Assembly (NCBI GenBank): GCA_040079935.1
Contig: JBEBJI010000048.1
Span: 1 to 8,685 of the forward strand
Direction: 5' to 3'
Length of the DNA: 8,685 bases
Source of the DNA: Methylotenera_A sp040079935
Lineage (GTDB): Bacteria > Pseudomonadota > Gammaproteobacteria > Burkholderiales > Methylophilaceae
The translations under genes and the position numbers were made by a program. Under the pieces are notes generated by a model. That model was not told the origin of the DNA. It made no database searches and saw only the letters and a list, made by a program, of their open reading frames with translations. Shown here piece by piece: positions 1-6,496 of the stretch; positions within the stretch are counted from its first letter, which is position 1; each line of letters opens with the position of its first letter.

Positions 1-1
1 A

Positions 2-799
2 TCATGGGCAGCAGGCGATGCAACAAGCCGCGCTGTGCGTTTGGCGTGGATGACCATGCAAGGTGAAATGGGCTACCCGAGCGCGCTTACAGCCAAAACG
101 TGGGGCTTTTACGATGTGCTATTTAAAGGCAATGCCTTTAAATTTCAACGTGCTTATGGTAGCTATGTCATGGAACAAGTGCTTTTCAAAATTAGCTTTC
201 CTGCAGAGTTTCATGCACAAACCGCGGTGGAATGCGCAATTCAATTAAACGCACAAGTTGGTAAAGAACTGCAAACTTTAGAGCAAATCGCACAGGTTGA
301 TAAAATTGTAATTACTACGCACGAATCAGCGATTCGTATCATCGACAAAACAGGCCCGTTGGATAACCCAGCCGACCGCGACCATTGCATTCAATACATG
401 GCGGCGATTGGTTTACTAAAAGGGAATTTGACTGCTCAAGATTATGAAAATGCCGCAGCCGCAGACCCACGTATTGATGCGATACGTAGCAAAATGACCT
501 GCGTGGAAAAAGCACAATACACAACGGATTATCACGATCCAGAAAAACGCTCAATCGCTAATGCCATTCAAGTGTTTTTTAAAGATAGTACAAGTTCAGA
601 CAACATCGCCGTAGAATATCCAATCGGTCACCGTCGCCGCCGTGTTGAAGGCATTCCAGAATTGGTTAAAAAATTCAAAGTGAATTTAGAGCGCCGTTTT
701 GATGCGAAAAAACAAAGCGATGTATTGGCGCTATGTTTAGACCAAACCAAGCTGGAAGCCACACCTGTAAATACTTTTGTAGATATGTTAGTGGTTTAG
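2..799 (+). CDS. prpD: 2-methylcitrate dehydratase PrpD, C-terminal part (5' end outside window)
   Basis: The open frame runs in from the window edge; its first visible residues are SWAAGDATSRAVRLAW, so the GTG at 35 is an internal Val codon, not a start. About 265 residues are present of a family usually near 480. PrpD (MmgE/PrpD family) dehydrates 2-methylcitrate to 2-methyl-cis-aconitate in the cytosolic methylcitrate cycle that oxidises propionyl-CoA. Recognition rests on family-typical blocks: GEMGYPSALTAKTWGFYDVL, FKISFPAEFHAQTAVE, the PADRDHCIQYM stretch, DYHDPEKRSIANA, YPIGHRRRR and the C-terminal LEATPVNTFVDMLVV. The gene ends in TAG at 797-799 and a hairpin follows 14 bases later. 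Other methylcitrate genes (prpB, prpC, acnD) would be expected upstream but are not visible. Confidence in the family is very high; the prpD symbol, as against a generic MmgE/PrpD protein, is well supported by these blocks. Confidence 0.95.
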   Translation, partial: SWAAGDATSRAVRLAWMTMQGEMGYPSALTAKTWGFYDVLFKGNAFKFQRAYGSYVMEQVLFKISFPAEFHAQTAVECAIQLNAQVGKELQTLEQIAQVDKIVITTHESAIRIIDKTGPLDNPADRDHCIQYMAAIGLLKGNLTAQDYENAAAADPRIDAIRSKMTCVEKAQYTTDYHDPEKRSIANAIQVFFKDSTSSDNIAVEYPIGHRRRRVEGIPELVKKFKVNLERRFDAKKQSDVLALCLDQTKLEATPVNTFVDMLVV

Positions 800-812
800 A
801 ATATCAAAATAC

Positions 813-851
813 ATGCCCTGAAAGCCGCATGGATATTGGCTTGCAGGGCAT
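813..851 (+). repeat. Structured 3'-UTR element, copy 1 (hairpin after prpD)
   Basis: An inverted repeat pairs ATGCCCTG (813-820) with CAGGGCAT (844-851). After an A/G mismatch, a second stem pairs AAGCC (822-826) with GGCTT (838-842). This leaves the 11-base loop GCATGGATATT (827-837). It begins 14 bases after the prpD stop. Only a moderately T-rich stretch follows, so as a terminator it is weaker than the second copy at 8356-8393. The two copies match at 34 of 38 positions once the second is read on the minus strand. Confidence 0.75.
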
Positions 852-879
852 CGATTATTTGGTGGTTTTAGGGTAAAAT
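851..879 (+). promoter_or_regulatory. Possible sigma70 promoter for purB
   Basis: TAAAAT at 874-879 differs from the -10 consensus at one position. The best-placed -35, TCGATT at 851-856 with a 17-base spacer, matches only 3 of 6 bases and touches the base of the upstream hairpin. The site sits 33 bases before the purB ATG, and the preceding hairpin makes an independent transcription start sensible. The weak -35 keeps confidence low. No PurR-type operator was recognised. Confidence 0.35.
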
Positions 880-912
880 AGCACTTTACGAAATGCTGTT
901 TGAAAGCTTTTT

Positions 913-2283
913 ATGACGCTGACCACGCTGAACGCCCTTTCCCCGCTCGACGGCCGCTATCAAACCAAACTTGACGCACTGCGCCCCTACTTTAGTGAAT
1001 ATGCACTCATTAGGCATCGCGCCTGGGTAGAAGTAGAATGGCTAAAAGCCTTGGCCGCAGCCAAAGATCTACAAGAAATTGCACCTTTTAGCGCCGCGAC
1101 TATTAAAGAATTGGATGCAGCAATTGTCAACTTTTCTGAGGCCGATGCAACGCAAGTAAAAGCGATTGAAGCACGCACCAATCACGATGTAAAAGCACTT
1201 GAATACTGGCTTAAAGAGAAGTTTGACGCCAATCCCGAAATTAATAAAGCCAGCGAATTCATTCACTTTGCTTGCACATCAGAAGACATTAACAATCTAT
1301 CGCACGGCTTAATGCTAAAAACTGCGCGCGACGCAGTGATGCTGCCATTTTTGGCGAGTTTAATAGCGCGTTTAAGCGAGTTATCACATCAGCTTGCCGA
1401 TACACCGATGCTCTCGCGCACACATGGGCAAACAGCCTCGCCCACTACGATGGGTAAGGAATTAGCGAATGTAGTGCATCGCTTACAACGGCAACAAAAA
1501 CAATTACAAAACAATGAGATACTGGGAAAAATTAACGGTGCCGTAGGTAACTTTAACGCGCATTTGTCAGCTTACCCCAACTTCGATTGGGAAACATTTG
1601 CCAAGAAATTCGTTGAGAATTTGGGTTTAACGTACAACCCGATGACCATCCAGATTGAACCACACGACTACATGGCGGAGCTGTATGATTGTTTGAGTCG
1701 CATCAACACGATTTTGATTGACCTTAACCGCGATATTTGGGGTTACATTTCAGTCGGTTATTTCAAGCAAAAAGTCAAAGCAGGCGAAATCGGCTCATCC
1801 ACCATGCCGCACAAAGTCAACCCGATTGACTTTGAAAATTCCGAAGGTAATTTAGGTTTAGCCAATGCGGTATTGCGCCATATGGCAGAAAAATTACCGA
1901 TTTCACGCTGGCAACGCGATTTGACTGATTCCACAGTGTTGCGCAACATGGGCGTGGCATTTGGCTATACCTTGCTGGGTTATGATTCGTGCCTACGCGG
2001 CTTGAATAAGCTGGAAATCAACCCTGATAAATTAGCCGAAGATTTAGATTGTAGCTGGGAAGTGCTTGCCGAACCAATACAGACGGTGATGCGCCGTTAT
2101 GGAATAGAAAACCCGTATGAACAATTGAAAGAACTCACTCGCGGCAAAGGTGGCATCAACAAAGAATCACTCCATGTGTTTATTAGTGGCTTGGATATTC
2201 CCGCTAACGCTAAAAAAGCGCTGCTGGAAATGACGCCCGCCAGTTATGTTGGCAAAGCAAGCGAGTTGGTTAGAAATATATAA
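913..2283 (+). CDS. purB: Adenylosuccinate lyase PurB
   Basis: PurB cleaves fumarate from SAICAR and from adenylosuccinate, two steps of purine/AMP synthesis, as a cytosolic homotetramer of the fumarase/aspartase superfamily. The product is 456 residues, the same length as the E. coli enzyme, and numbering appears to align directly. THGQ places the catalytic His at 171. The superfamily signature SSTMPHKVNPIDFEN begins at residue 295, where the catalytic Ser of the mobile loop is expected. The N-terminal TTLNALSPLDGRY and the TSEDINNLSHG block (residues 122-132) are also typical. The start is ATG at 913 with a weak GAAAG ribosome site at 902-906. It is the first gene of a plus-strand run, and the next ORF starts within about 20 bases of its TAA stop. 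Nothing is missing or odd. Confidence 0.98.
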   Translation: MTLTTLNALSPLDGRYQTKLDALRPYFSEYALIRHRAWVEVEWLKALAAAKDLQEIAPFSAATIKELDAAIVNFSEADATQVKAIEARTNHDVKALEYWLKEKFDANPEINKASEFIHFACTSEDINNLSHGLMLKTARDAVMLPFLASLIARLSELSHQLADTPMLSRTHGQTASPTTMGKELANVVHRLQRQQKQLQNNEILGKINGAVGNFNAHLSAYPNFDWETFAKKFVENLGLTYNPMTIQIEPHDYMAELYDCLSRINTILIDLNRDIWGYISVGYFKQKVKAGEIGSSTMPHKVNPIDFENSEGNLGLANAVLRHMAEKLPISRWQRDLTDSTVLRNMGVAFGYTLLGYDSCLRGLNKLEINPDKLAEDLDCSWEVLAEPIQTVMRRYGIENPYEQLKELTRGKGGINKESLHVFISGLDIPANAKKALLEMTPASYVGKASELVRNI

Positions 2284-2300
2284 ACTCAAGTTACTTGTAT

Positions 2301-3365
2301 ATGAATAGCGAGATTTCACGAAACGAAATAGCAAAAAAATATTTCGTAAACAATTTGCCCTCAGCGTCACTTGTTGGTAGTCGTCTATCTAATATCCTTG
2401 AATCTCTGGAAGTCAAAAAGCCACTTTCTAGCAATAGTTTGGATTACCTAGAAATAAATAAATTTAAGGCGCTGCATGAACTAGCCCTAGGTATAACCAC
2501 TTATGCCGAGTTTAGTACAGTTGCTAAGCTAGAGCTGGTTGCTCGAGAACTGGAATTAAAAGCTGAAGAGCAAAGACAAGAAATTGCACGAAAAAAAGCA
2601 GATGAAGAAAGAGATGTTGCATCAAAACTTGTACAAGAAAAGATTATTGCAGCGAATCTCGCCTTTGCCAAAGACCCAAGAAATATAGCCAAAGCAAAAC
2701 AAAAGGCACTAAGACAAAAATACGATATTGAGGGTTTTATTGAACAAACTCACTTTGCGAAGTTAATGGTCATTTTGCAACGAATAGATGCTGGCAATAG
2801 ATTGTTAGAAGAAGAAATTATTTGGCTGCAAATAAAAGCAAAAGAATATTACACACCTGAGGTAAAACATCGCCATCATGAAAACGAAGCAAAATTTTAT
2901 GCAGGTGAGTTTAGTAAAACCAAAGATGCGTGGTCTGCGGTGAATGCAAGTAGTCATTATCGAAAGTGTGATGCAGTATCTACTGCTGACATCATGCTAA
3001 GTTCTATAGATGTGGGCAGCAAAAGTGACTTAAAACTTAAATCAGCGCTATATACTACTCACGGCGGTGTTAAACGAGACTTAATGAGATGGGATGATGC
3101 CATTGGCTTAGCTGAAAAGGCTCACCAGATAACACCAAAAGACTTTCGCCCATGCACTTTGATGGGTGCTGTGCATATGGAAATGGGTAATTATGATTTA
3201 GGCCAAATATGGTATGAAAAGGCAGAAGAGCGCGGTGCAGAACTTAAGTCTATTGATAGCGAATTACGAAGCATATTTTTCCGCGCGGATAAAATTAAAC
3301 AAGATGCTTTGCGAACTCATTTATTGAGTATTGATGTTGTTCGTTATAGCTGGGCTAAAAAATGA
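2301..3365 (+). CDS. Unrecognised protein with coiled coil and TPR-like C-terminus
   Basis: I do not recognise a family. From ATG 2301 the product has 354 residues; an in-frame TTG at 2295 would add two. Neither start has a strong ribosome site. Residues about 75-118 are rich in Glu, Lys, Arg and Ala with heptad-like spacing and probably form a coiled coil. Residues about 247-312 resemble one or two TPR-type helical hairpins (WDDAIGLAEKAHQITPKDF, then MGNYDLGQIWYEKAEERGA). No signal peptide, membrane helix, Cys cluster or catalytic motif is visible, so it is probably a cytosolic scaffold or partner protein. Spot counts suggest slightly lower GC than purB. It lies between housekeeping genes, and its TGA overlaps the wrbA ATG as ATGA (3362-3365), suggesting translational coupling. 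The long intact frame and start/stop spacing make it a real gene; its function is unknown. Confidence 0.85.
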   Translation: MNSEISRNEIAKKYFVNNLPSASLVGSRLSNILESLEVKKPLSSNSLDYLEINKFKALHELALGITTYAEFSTVAKLELVARELELKAEEQRQEIARKKADEERDVASKLVQEKIIAANLAFAKDPRNIAKAKQKALRQKYDIEGFIEQTHFAKLMVILQRIDAGNRLLEEEIIWLQIKAKEYYTPEVKHRHHENEAKFYAGEFSKTKDAWSAVNASSHYRKCDAVSTADIMLSSIDVGSKSDLKLKSALYTTHGGVKRDLMRWDDAIGLAEKAHQITPKDFRPCTLMGAVHMEMGNYDLGQIWYEKAEERGAELKSIDSELRSIFFRADKIKQDALRTHLLSIDVVRYSWAKK

Positions 3366-3952
3366 GTGAAGTCCTTGTCCTCTATTACTCTCAAGGCGGA
3401 GCGGTGCGCGAGATGGCACAACTCATCGCACGCGGCGTGGAGAGCGTTTCTGGCGCAAAAGCGCGCATTCGCACTGTGCCGAAAGTTTCCGCCAATTGCG
3501 AGGCGACTGAGCCTGAGATTCCAGCGTCTGGCGACCCGCATTGCGAGTTACAAGATTTAGAAGAATGCATTGCTGTTGCGCTTGGCAGCCCTACCCGCTT
3601 TGGCAATATGGCAGCGCCGATGAAGTATTTTTTAGACGGCACGGCTGGTTTATGGTTAAAGGGCACGCTCATTGGCAAGCCAGCTTGCGTATTTACCAGC
3701 ACGGGCAGCATGCATGGAGGCAATGAAACCACTTTACTGACGATGATGCTACCGCTGATGCACCACGGAATGATAATAGTGGGTTTACCGTATTCTGAGC
3801 CTGAATTATCTTCAACGCAAAGCGGCGGAACGCCTTATGGCGCAAGCCATATTAGCGGTGCAATGGGCGATAAAAAAATCACCGATGACGAGAAGAAATT
3901 GTGCATCGCATTAGGTAAGCGCTTGGCTGAAACCGCATTGAAGCTTGCTTGA
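3362..3952 (+). CDS. wrbA: NAD(P)H:quinone oxidoreductase, WrbA family
   Basis: WrbA proteins are tetrameric flavodoxin-like FMN enzymes that reduce quinones by two electrons with NAD(P)H and limit semiquinone formation. The 196 residues match the usual length near 198. Visible marks are the N-terminal beta strand and FMN phosphate loop LVLYYSQGGAVREMA (residues 5-19), the flavin-contacting GSPTRFGNMAAPMKYFLD (75-92), FTSTGSMHGGNETTL (111-125), and the C-terminal GGTPYGASHISG (155-166). The ATG lies inside the TGA of the previous gene (ATGA overlap), so translation is probably coupled to that ORF. hugZ follows after 21 bases. In several gammaproteobacteria wrbA neighbours a DUF2069 gene, and here the two flank hugZ, which supports a shared redox role. 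Family assignment is firm; the in vivo substrate is not shown. Confidence 0.93.
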   Translation: MSEVLVLYYSQGGAVREMAQLIARGVESVSGAKARIRTVPKVSANCEATEPEIPASGDPHCELQDLEECIAVALGSPTRFGNMAAPMKYFLDGTAGLWLKGTLIGKPACVFTSTGSMHGGNETTLLTMMLPLMHHGMIIVGLPYSEPELSSTQSGGTPYGASHISGAMGDKKITDDEKKLCIALGKRLAETALKLA

Positions 3953-3983
3953 CTATATGAATTTAATAACTATATGAATCTAA
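3952..3983 (+). repeat. 17-base-period direct repeat duplicating the hugZ start region
   Basis: ACTATATGAATTTAA (3952-3966) and ACTATATGAATCTAA (3969-3983) match at 14 of 15 positions. Each contains an ATG followed by codons for Asn-Leu. The first ATG (3957) opens a six-codon frame (MNLITI) ending in TGA at 3975-3977, which overlaps the hugZ ATG at 3974 as ATGA. The pattern looks like a tandem duplication of the start region; because 17 is not a multiple of three, the upstream start is out of frame with hugZ. Confidence 0.7.
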
Positions 3984-4675
3984 ATATAGAAGCACAGCAA
4001 TTTTTATTCAGCACGCACAAAGGTATTCTTTCTACCCATTCAGCAAAATTTGAAGGTTATCCATTTGGCTCAGTCGCGCCGTTCGTGCTCAACCATCAAG
4101 GCATGCCTACTATTTTAATTAGTAGCATTGCGGAACACACTAAAAATATCATGCAAAATGCTAAAGTTTCTTTGGTGGTGTTTGATAATGAAAATAATCT
4201 GCAAGCCAATGCACGCCTTACGCTGCTGGCAAAAGCTGAGCAAACGGATAAAAACAATGAGTTAATGCGCGCCCGTTATCTCCGCTACACTCCACAAGCT
4301 GCACAATATTTTGATATGCACGATTTCAGTTTTTATACGCTCTATATCACGCAAGCCAGATATATTGCGGGCTTTGGAAAAATGGGTTGGGTAGAAGGCG
4401 AAGCAATGCAAATACCAAGTAACCCGTTATTTGTTGAAGAACCAAGTATTCTTACGCATATGAATGCAGACCATGGTGAGAATCTAAAAGCGTATTGCCA
4501 ACACTTCCACAATGTAAAAACCAATAATGCTGAAATGATAGGGATTGATAGCTTAGGTTTTGATGTGCGTAGTGATACCGATACACTCTTGCGATTTAAT
4601 TTTGATGCCCCAATTAGCGATGCGCAAGAAGCGCGTTCTGCATTAGTTGCTATGGCAAAGGCGTGTCGAACATGA
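3974..4675 (+). CDS. hugZ: HugZ-type heme-utilisation / PNPOx-like flavin protein with DUF2470 domain
   Basis: The product has 233 residues. An N-terminal split-barrel domain of the pyridoxamine-phosphate-oxidase type covers about 8-142 and is followed by a DUF2470 domain at about 155-230. Typical blocks are YPFGSVAPFVL (29-39), SIAEHTKNI (51-59), the ARYIAGFGKMGWV segment (128-140) and, in DUF2470, ILTHMNADHGENL (159-171) and the IDSLGFDVR strand (191-199). HugZ of Helicobacter and Campylobacter degrades heme to release iron. Many HugZ-like proteins of this shape have no demonstrated heme oxygenase activity, so the biochemical role is inference. No signal peptide is present, so it is cytosolic. 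The start lies in a duplicated segment without a clear ribosome site; ribosomes may arrive from wrbA or from a mini-ORF ending at the start. The stop overlaps the next gene (ATGA, 4672-4675). Confidence 0.85.
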   Translation: MNLNIEAQQFLFSTHKGILSTHSAKFEGYPFGSVAPFVLNHQGMPTILISSIAEHTKNIMQNAKVSLVVFDNENNLQANARLTLLAKAEQTDKNNELMRARYLRYTPQAAQYFDMHDFSFYTLYITQARYIAGFGKMGWVEGEAMQIPSNPLFVEEPSILTHMNADHGENLKAYCQHFHNVKTNNAEMIGIDSLGFDVRSDTDTLLRFNFDAPISDAQEARSALVAMAKACRT

Positions 4676-5031
4676 ATAAAGATAAGGCGTCTCGCCAACT
4701 TCAACTTGGTGCCTCAGTCAGTTTAATTGCACTCATTTTGCTATGTTTGTTGTGGGAGAGCGTACTTGCACCACTAAAACCTGGTGGCTCATTACTAATT
4801 TTAAAATCATTGCCACTTTTATTGCCGCTTTTCGGCATTCTCAAAGGTCGCCGTTACACTTACCAATGGTCTAGTATGTTCATACTGCTCTACTTTACCG
4901 AAGGCTGTGTGCGCGCTTGGTCTGATACAGGTTTATCGGCTAAATTAGCGCTAATAGAAGTGGTTTTAAGCATAATCTTTTTCATCTGTGCAATTTATTA
5001 CGCAAAACTCACGCGCCGCCCACAACAATAA
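4672..5031 (+). CDS. DUF2069 family inner-membrane protein
   Basis: A small, very hydrophobic protein of 119 residues with about four membrane helices (roughly 11-34, 40-58, 64-84 and 91-112), a Lys-rich N-terminus and a basic C-terminal tail (KLTRRPQQ). The block LLPLFGILKGRRYTYQW followed by LLYFTEG and RAWSD fits the DUF2069 family of predicted proteobacterial membrane proteins, whose function is unknown. I chose ATG 4672 because it overlaps the hugZ stop as ATGA, the junction style used elsewhere in this run; an in-frame GTG at 4663 would add three residues. It is the last gene before surE, and no terminator separates them. Its pairing with wrbA recurs in gammaproteobacteria, hinting at a shared quinone or redox role, which is inference only. 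Confidence 0.85.
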   Translation: MNKDKASRQLQLGASVSLIALILLCLLWESVLAPLKPGGSLLILKSLPLLLPLFGILKGRRYTYQWSSMFILLYFTEGCVRAWSDTGLSAKLALIEVVLSIIFFICAIYYAKLTRRPQQ

Positions 5032-5044
5032 ACCTTGCTTCAAT

Positions 5045-5050
5045 TATAAT
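5045..5050 (+). promoter_or_regulatory. Perfect -10 box upstream of surE
   Basis: TATAAT matches the sigma70 -10 consensus exactly and lies 32 bases before the surE ATG. No good -35 is seen: the window 17 bases upstream reads ACAACA (5022-5027), inside the end of the DUF2069 gene. There is no TG extension. Transcription would start near 5057. If real, it gives surE-pcm-nlpD an internal promoter within a longer operon. Confidence 0.4.
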
Positions 5051-5056
5051 AAAAGC

Positions 5057-5086
5057 ATGAAAATGCAATTACTAAAAACCGTATGA
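5057..5086 (+). other. Possible nine-codon leader ORF ending at the surE start
   Basis: ATG at 5057 opens the frame MKMQLLKTV, which ends in TGA at 5084-5086 and overlaps the surE ATG (5083-5085) as ATGA. The predicted transcription start from the TATAAT box falls at about this ATG, so the leader could be read as a leaderless message. surE has no clear ribosome site of its own. A nine-codon frame can occur by chance, so this is a suggestion only. Confidence 0.25.
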
Positions 5087-5826
5087 AAATACTCATATCC
5101 AATGACGATGGCTATTTCGCACCTGGCTTAAATATTTTAGCCAGCCATTTAGCCAAAATTGCTGACATCACAGTAGTGGCACCAGAGCGTAACCGTAGTG
5201 GCGCCAGCAACTCTCTTACACTCGATAGGCCTTTGAGCGTTAAAAAAGCCAGTAACGGTTTTTTTTATGTCAATGGTACGCCGACTGATTGTGTTCATTT
5301 GGCATTGACGGGCTTAATGGATACCACGCCAGATATGGTCATCAGCGGCATCAACGATGGTGCCAACATGGGCGATGACACGATTTACAGCGGCACAGTA
5401 GCGGCCGCGATGGAAGGCTATTTATTGGACATTCCTTCATTCGCGGTTTCCATGTCGCAACACAATGCCACGCATTTTGACACCGCCGCACGCATAGCAG
5501 TAGAGCTGGTGGAGCATTACCTAAAAACAGGTTTTTGCTCGCCAACTTTGCTTAATATTAACGTTCCTGATGTGCCTTACGACGATTTAAATGGTCGCGT
5601 CATCACGCGCCTAGGTAAGCGCCACAAAGCCGAGCCTGTGATGCAGCTTAAAACTCCTCGTGGCGAAACTGTTTATTGGGTGGGTGCAGCTGGTCAACCT
5701 AACGACGGCGGCGAAGGCACCGATTTTTACGCAATTGCGCACAACCAAGTTTCAATTTCACCAATTCAGGTAGATTTAACTAAACATACGCAACTTGCTG
5801 AAATGCAAGCTTGGTTAGCAAAATAA
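5083..5826 (+). CDS. surE: 5'/3'-nucleotidase SurE (survival protein)
   Basis: SurE is a cytosolic metal-dependent phosphatase that releases phosphate from nucleoside 5'- and 3'-monophosphates (and short polyphosphates in E. coli) and supports stationary-phase survival. The 247 residues match the family length. Metal-binding residues sit where expected: Asp8-Asp9 in ISNDDG, Ser39 in APERNRSGAS and Asn91 in the SGINDGANMGDDTIYSGTV block, which runs into AAAMEG. The LLNINVP strand and GRVITRLGKR segment are also typical. Start ATG 5083 gives the canonical MKILISNDDG N-terminus. It has no obvious ribosome site but overlaps a possible leader ORF. The TAA stop shares one base with the pcm ATG, so the two are almost certainly co-transcribed and coupled. 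surE-pcm-nlpD is a conserved proteobacterial cluster. Confidence 0.97.
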   Translation: MKILISNDDGYFAPGLNILASHLAKIADITVVAPERNRSGASNSLTLDRPLSVKKASNGFFYVNGTPTDCVHLALTGLMDTTPDMVISGINDGANMGDDTIYSGTVAAAMEGYLLDIPSFAVSMSQHNATHFDTAARIAVELVEHYLKTGFCSPTLLNINVPDVPYDDLNGRVITRLGKRHKAEPVMQLKTPRGETVYWVGAAGQPNDGGEGTDFYAIAHNQVSISPIQVDLTKHTQLAEMQAWLAK

Positions 5827-6494
5827 TGGCTTTAGCGAAACCTCTTTCAAAATCTGGTATCGGGATGACATCAACTCGTACGCGCGAACGCATGTTAACG
5901 CGCCTGCGCGAGCAAGGCATTAAAGATGAAGTCGTGTTGCACGCGATGGGTGAAATTCCGCGCCATATTTTTGTGGATGAAGCGCTATCAACGCGCGCTT
6001 ATGAGGATGTTTCGCTGCCGATTGGTTTTGCCCAAACCATTTCGCAACCTTACATTGTGGCACGCATGACAGAGATTTTGCGCAACGGCAAACAACTCAA
6101 CAAAGTGCTAGAAATCGGCACGGGCTGTGGCTATCAGACGGCAATATTGTCACGCGTGGCGAAAGAAGTCTTGTCAGTTGAACGCATCCGCCCGCTAGTG
6201 ATGAAAGCGCGCGGCCATTTGCGCACATTAAAGTGCAATAATGTAAAACTTGATCATGCAGATGGCAGCCTGGGACTCAATGAATACGCGCCTTTCGACG
6301 GCATTATTGTAACGGCGGCGGCCAGCCATGTACCACAAGAATTGCTCGCGCAGCTGGCCGTCGGCGGGCGCATGGTGATTCCCGTGGGAACGAATACGCA
6401 AGTTTTGCACCTAATCGAGCGCATGGAAAACGATTACAAACAAACCAAGCTGGAACCTGTTAAATTTGTACCTTTACTGGGCGGCGTAAGTTGA
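5826..6494 (+). CDS. pcm: Protein-L-isoaspartate O-methyltransferase Pcm
   Basis: Pcm methylates L-isoaspartyl residues in aged proteins using S-adenosylmethionine, starting their repair to L-aspartate; it is cytosolic. From ATG 5826 it has 222 residues, slightly longer than E. coli Pcm (208) because of about 14 extra N-terminal residues. Visible motifs are IPRHIFVDEAL, the PIGFAQTISQPYIVARMTE substrate/active-site block, SAM motif I VLEIGTGCGYQTAILS, the post-I acidic segment VLSVERI, FDGIIVTAAASHVP, and the C-terminal VKFVPLLGGVS. I chose the ATG that overlaps the surE stop by one base (TAATG); an in-frame TTG at 5811 inside surE would add five residues. A later in-frame ATG (about 5865) would give a length closer to E. 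coli Pcm and cannot be excluded. nlpD begins two bases after the TGA. Confidence 0.96.
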   Translation: MALAKPLSKSGIGMTSTRTRERMLTRLREQGIKDEVVLHAMGEIPRHIFVDEALSTRAYEDVSLPIGFAQTISQPYIVARMTEILRNGKQLNKVLEIGTGCGYQTAILSRVAKEVLSVERIRPLVMKARGHLRTLKCNNVKLDHADGSLGLNEYAPFDGIIVTAAASHVPQELLAQLAVGGRMVIPVGTNTQVLHLIERMENDYKQTKLEPVKFVPLLGGVS

Positions 6495-6496
6495 TA

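Noticed and set aside
35..799. prpD starting at the GTG at 35
   Set aside because: Family-typical residues (WAAGDATSR) continue upstream in frame to the window edge, so the gene is cut by the window rather than short.
2192..2199. TGGATATT in purB, resembling the loop core of the repeated hairpin
   Set aside because: Only eight bases match, it is within coding sequence, and no flanking stem is present.
3391..3732. 113-codon minus-strand open frame opposite wrbA
   Set aside because: It is antisense to a firmly identified gene, matches no family I recognise, and has no promoter or ribosome site; it is a shadow of wrbA codon bias.
4342..4704. 120-codon minus-strand open frame opposite hugZ and the DUF2069 start
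   Set aside because: It lies antisense to hugZ, spans a gene junction, and has no recognisable domain.
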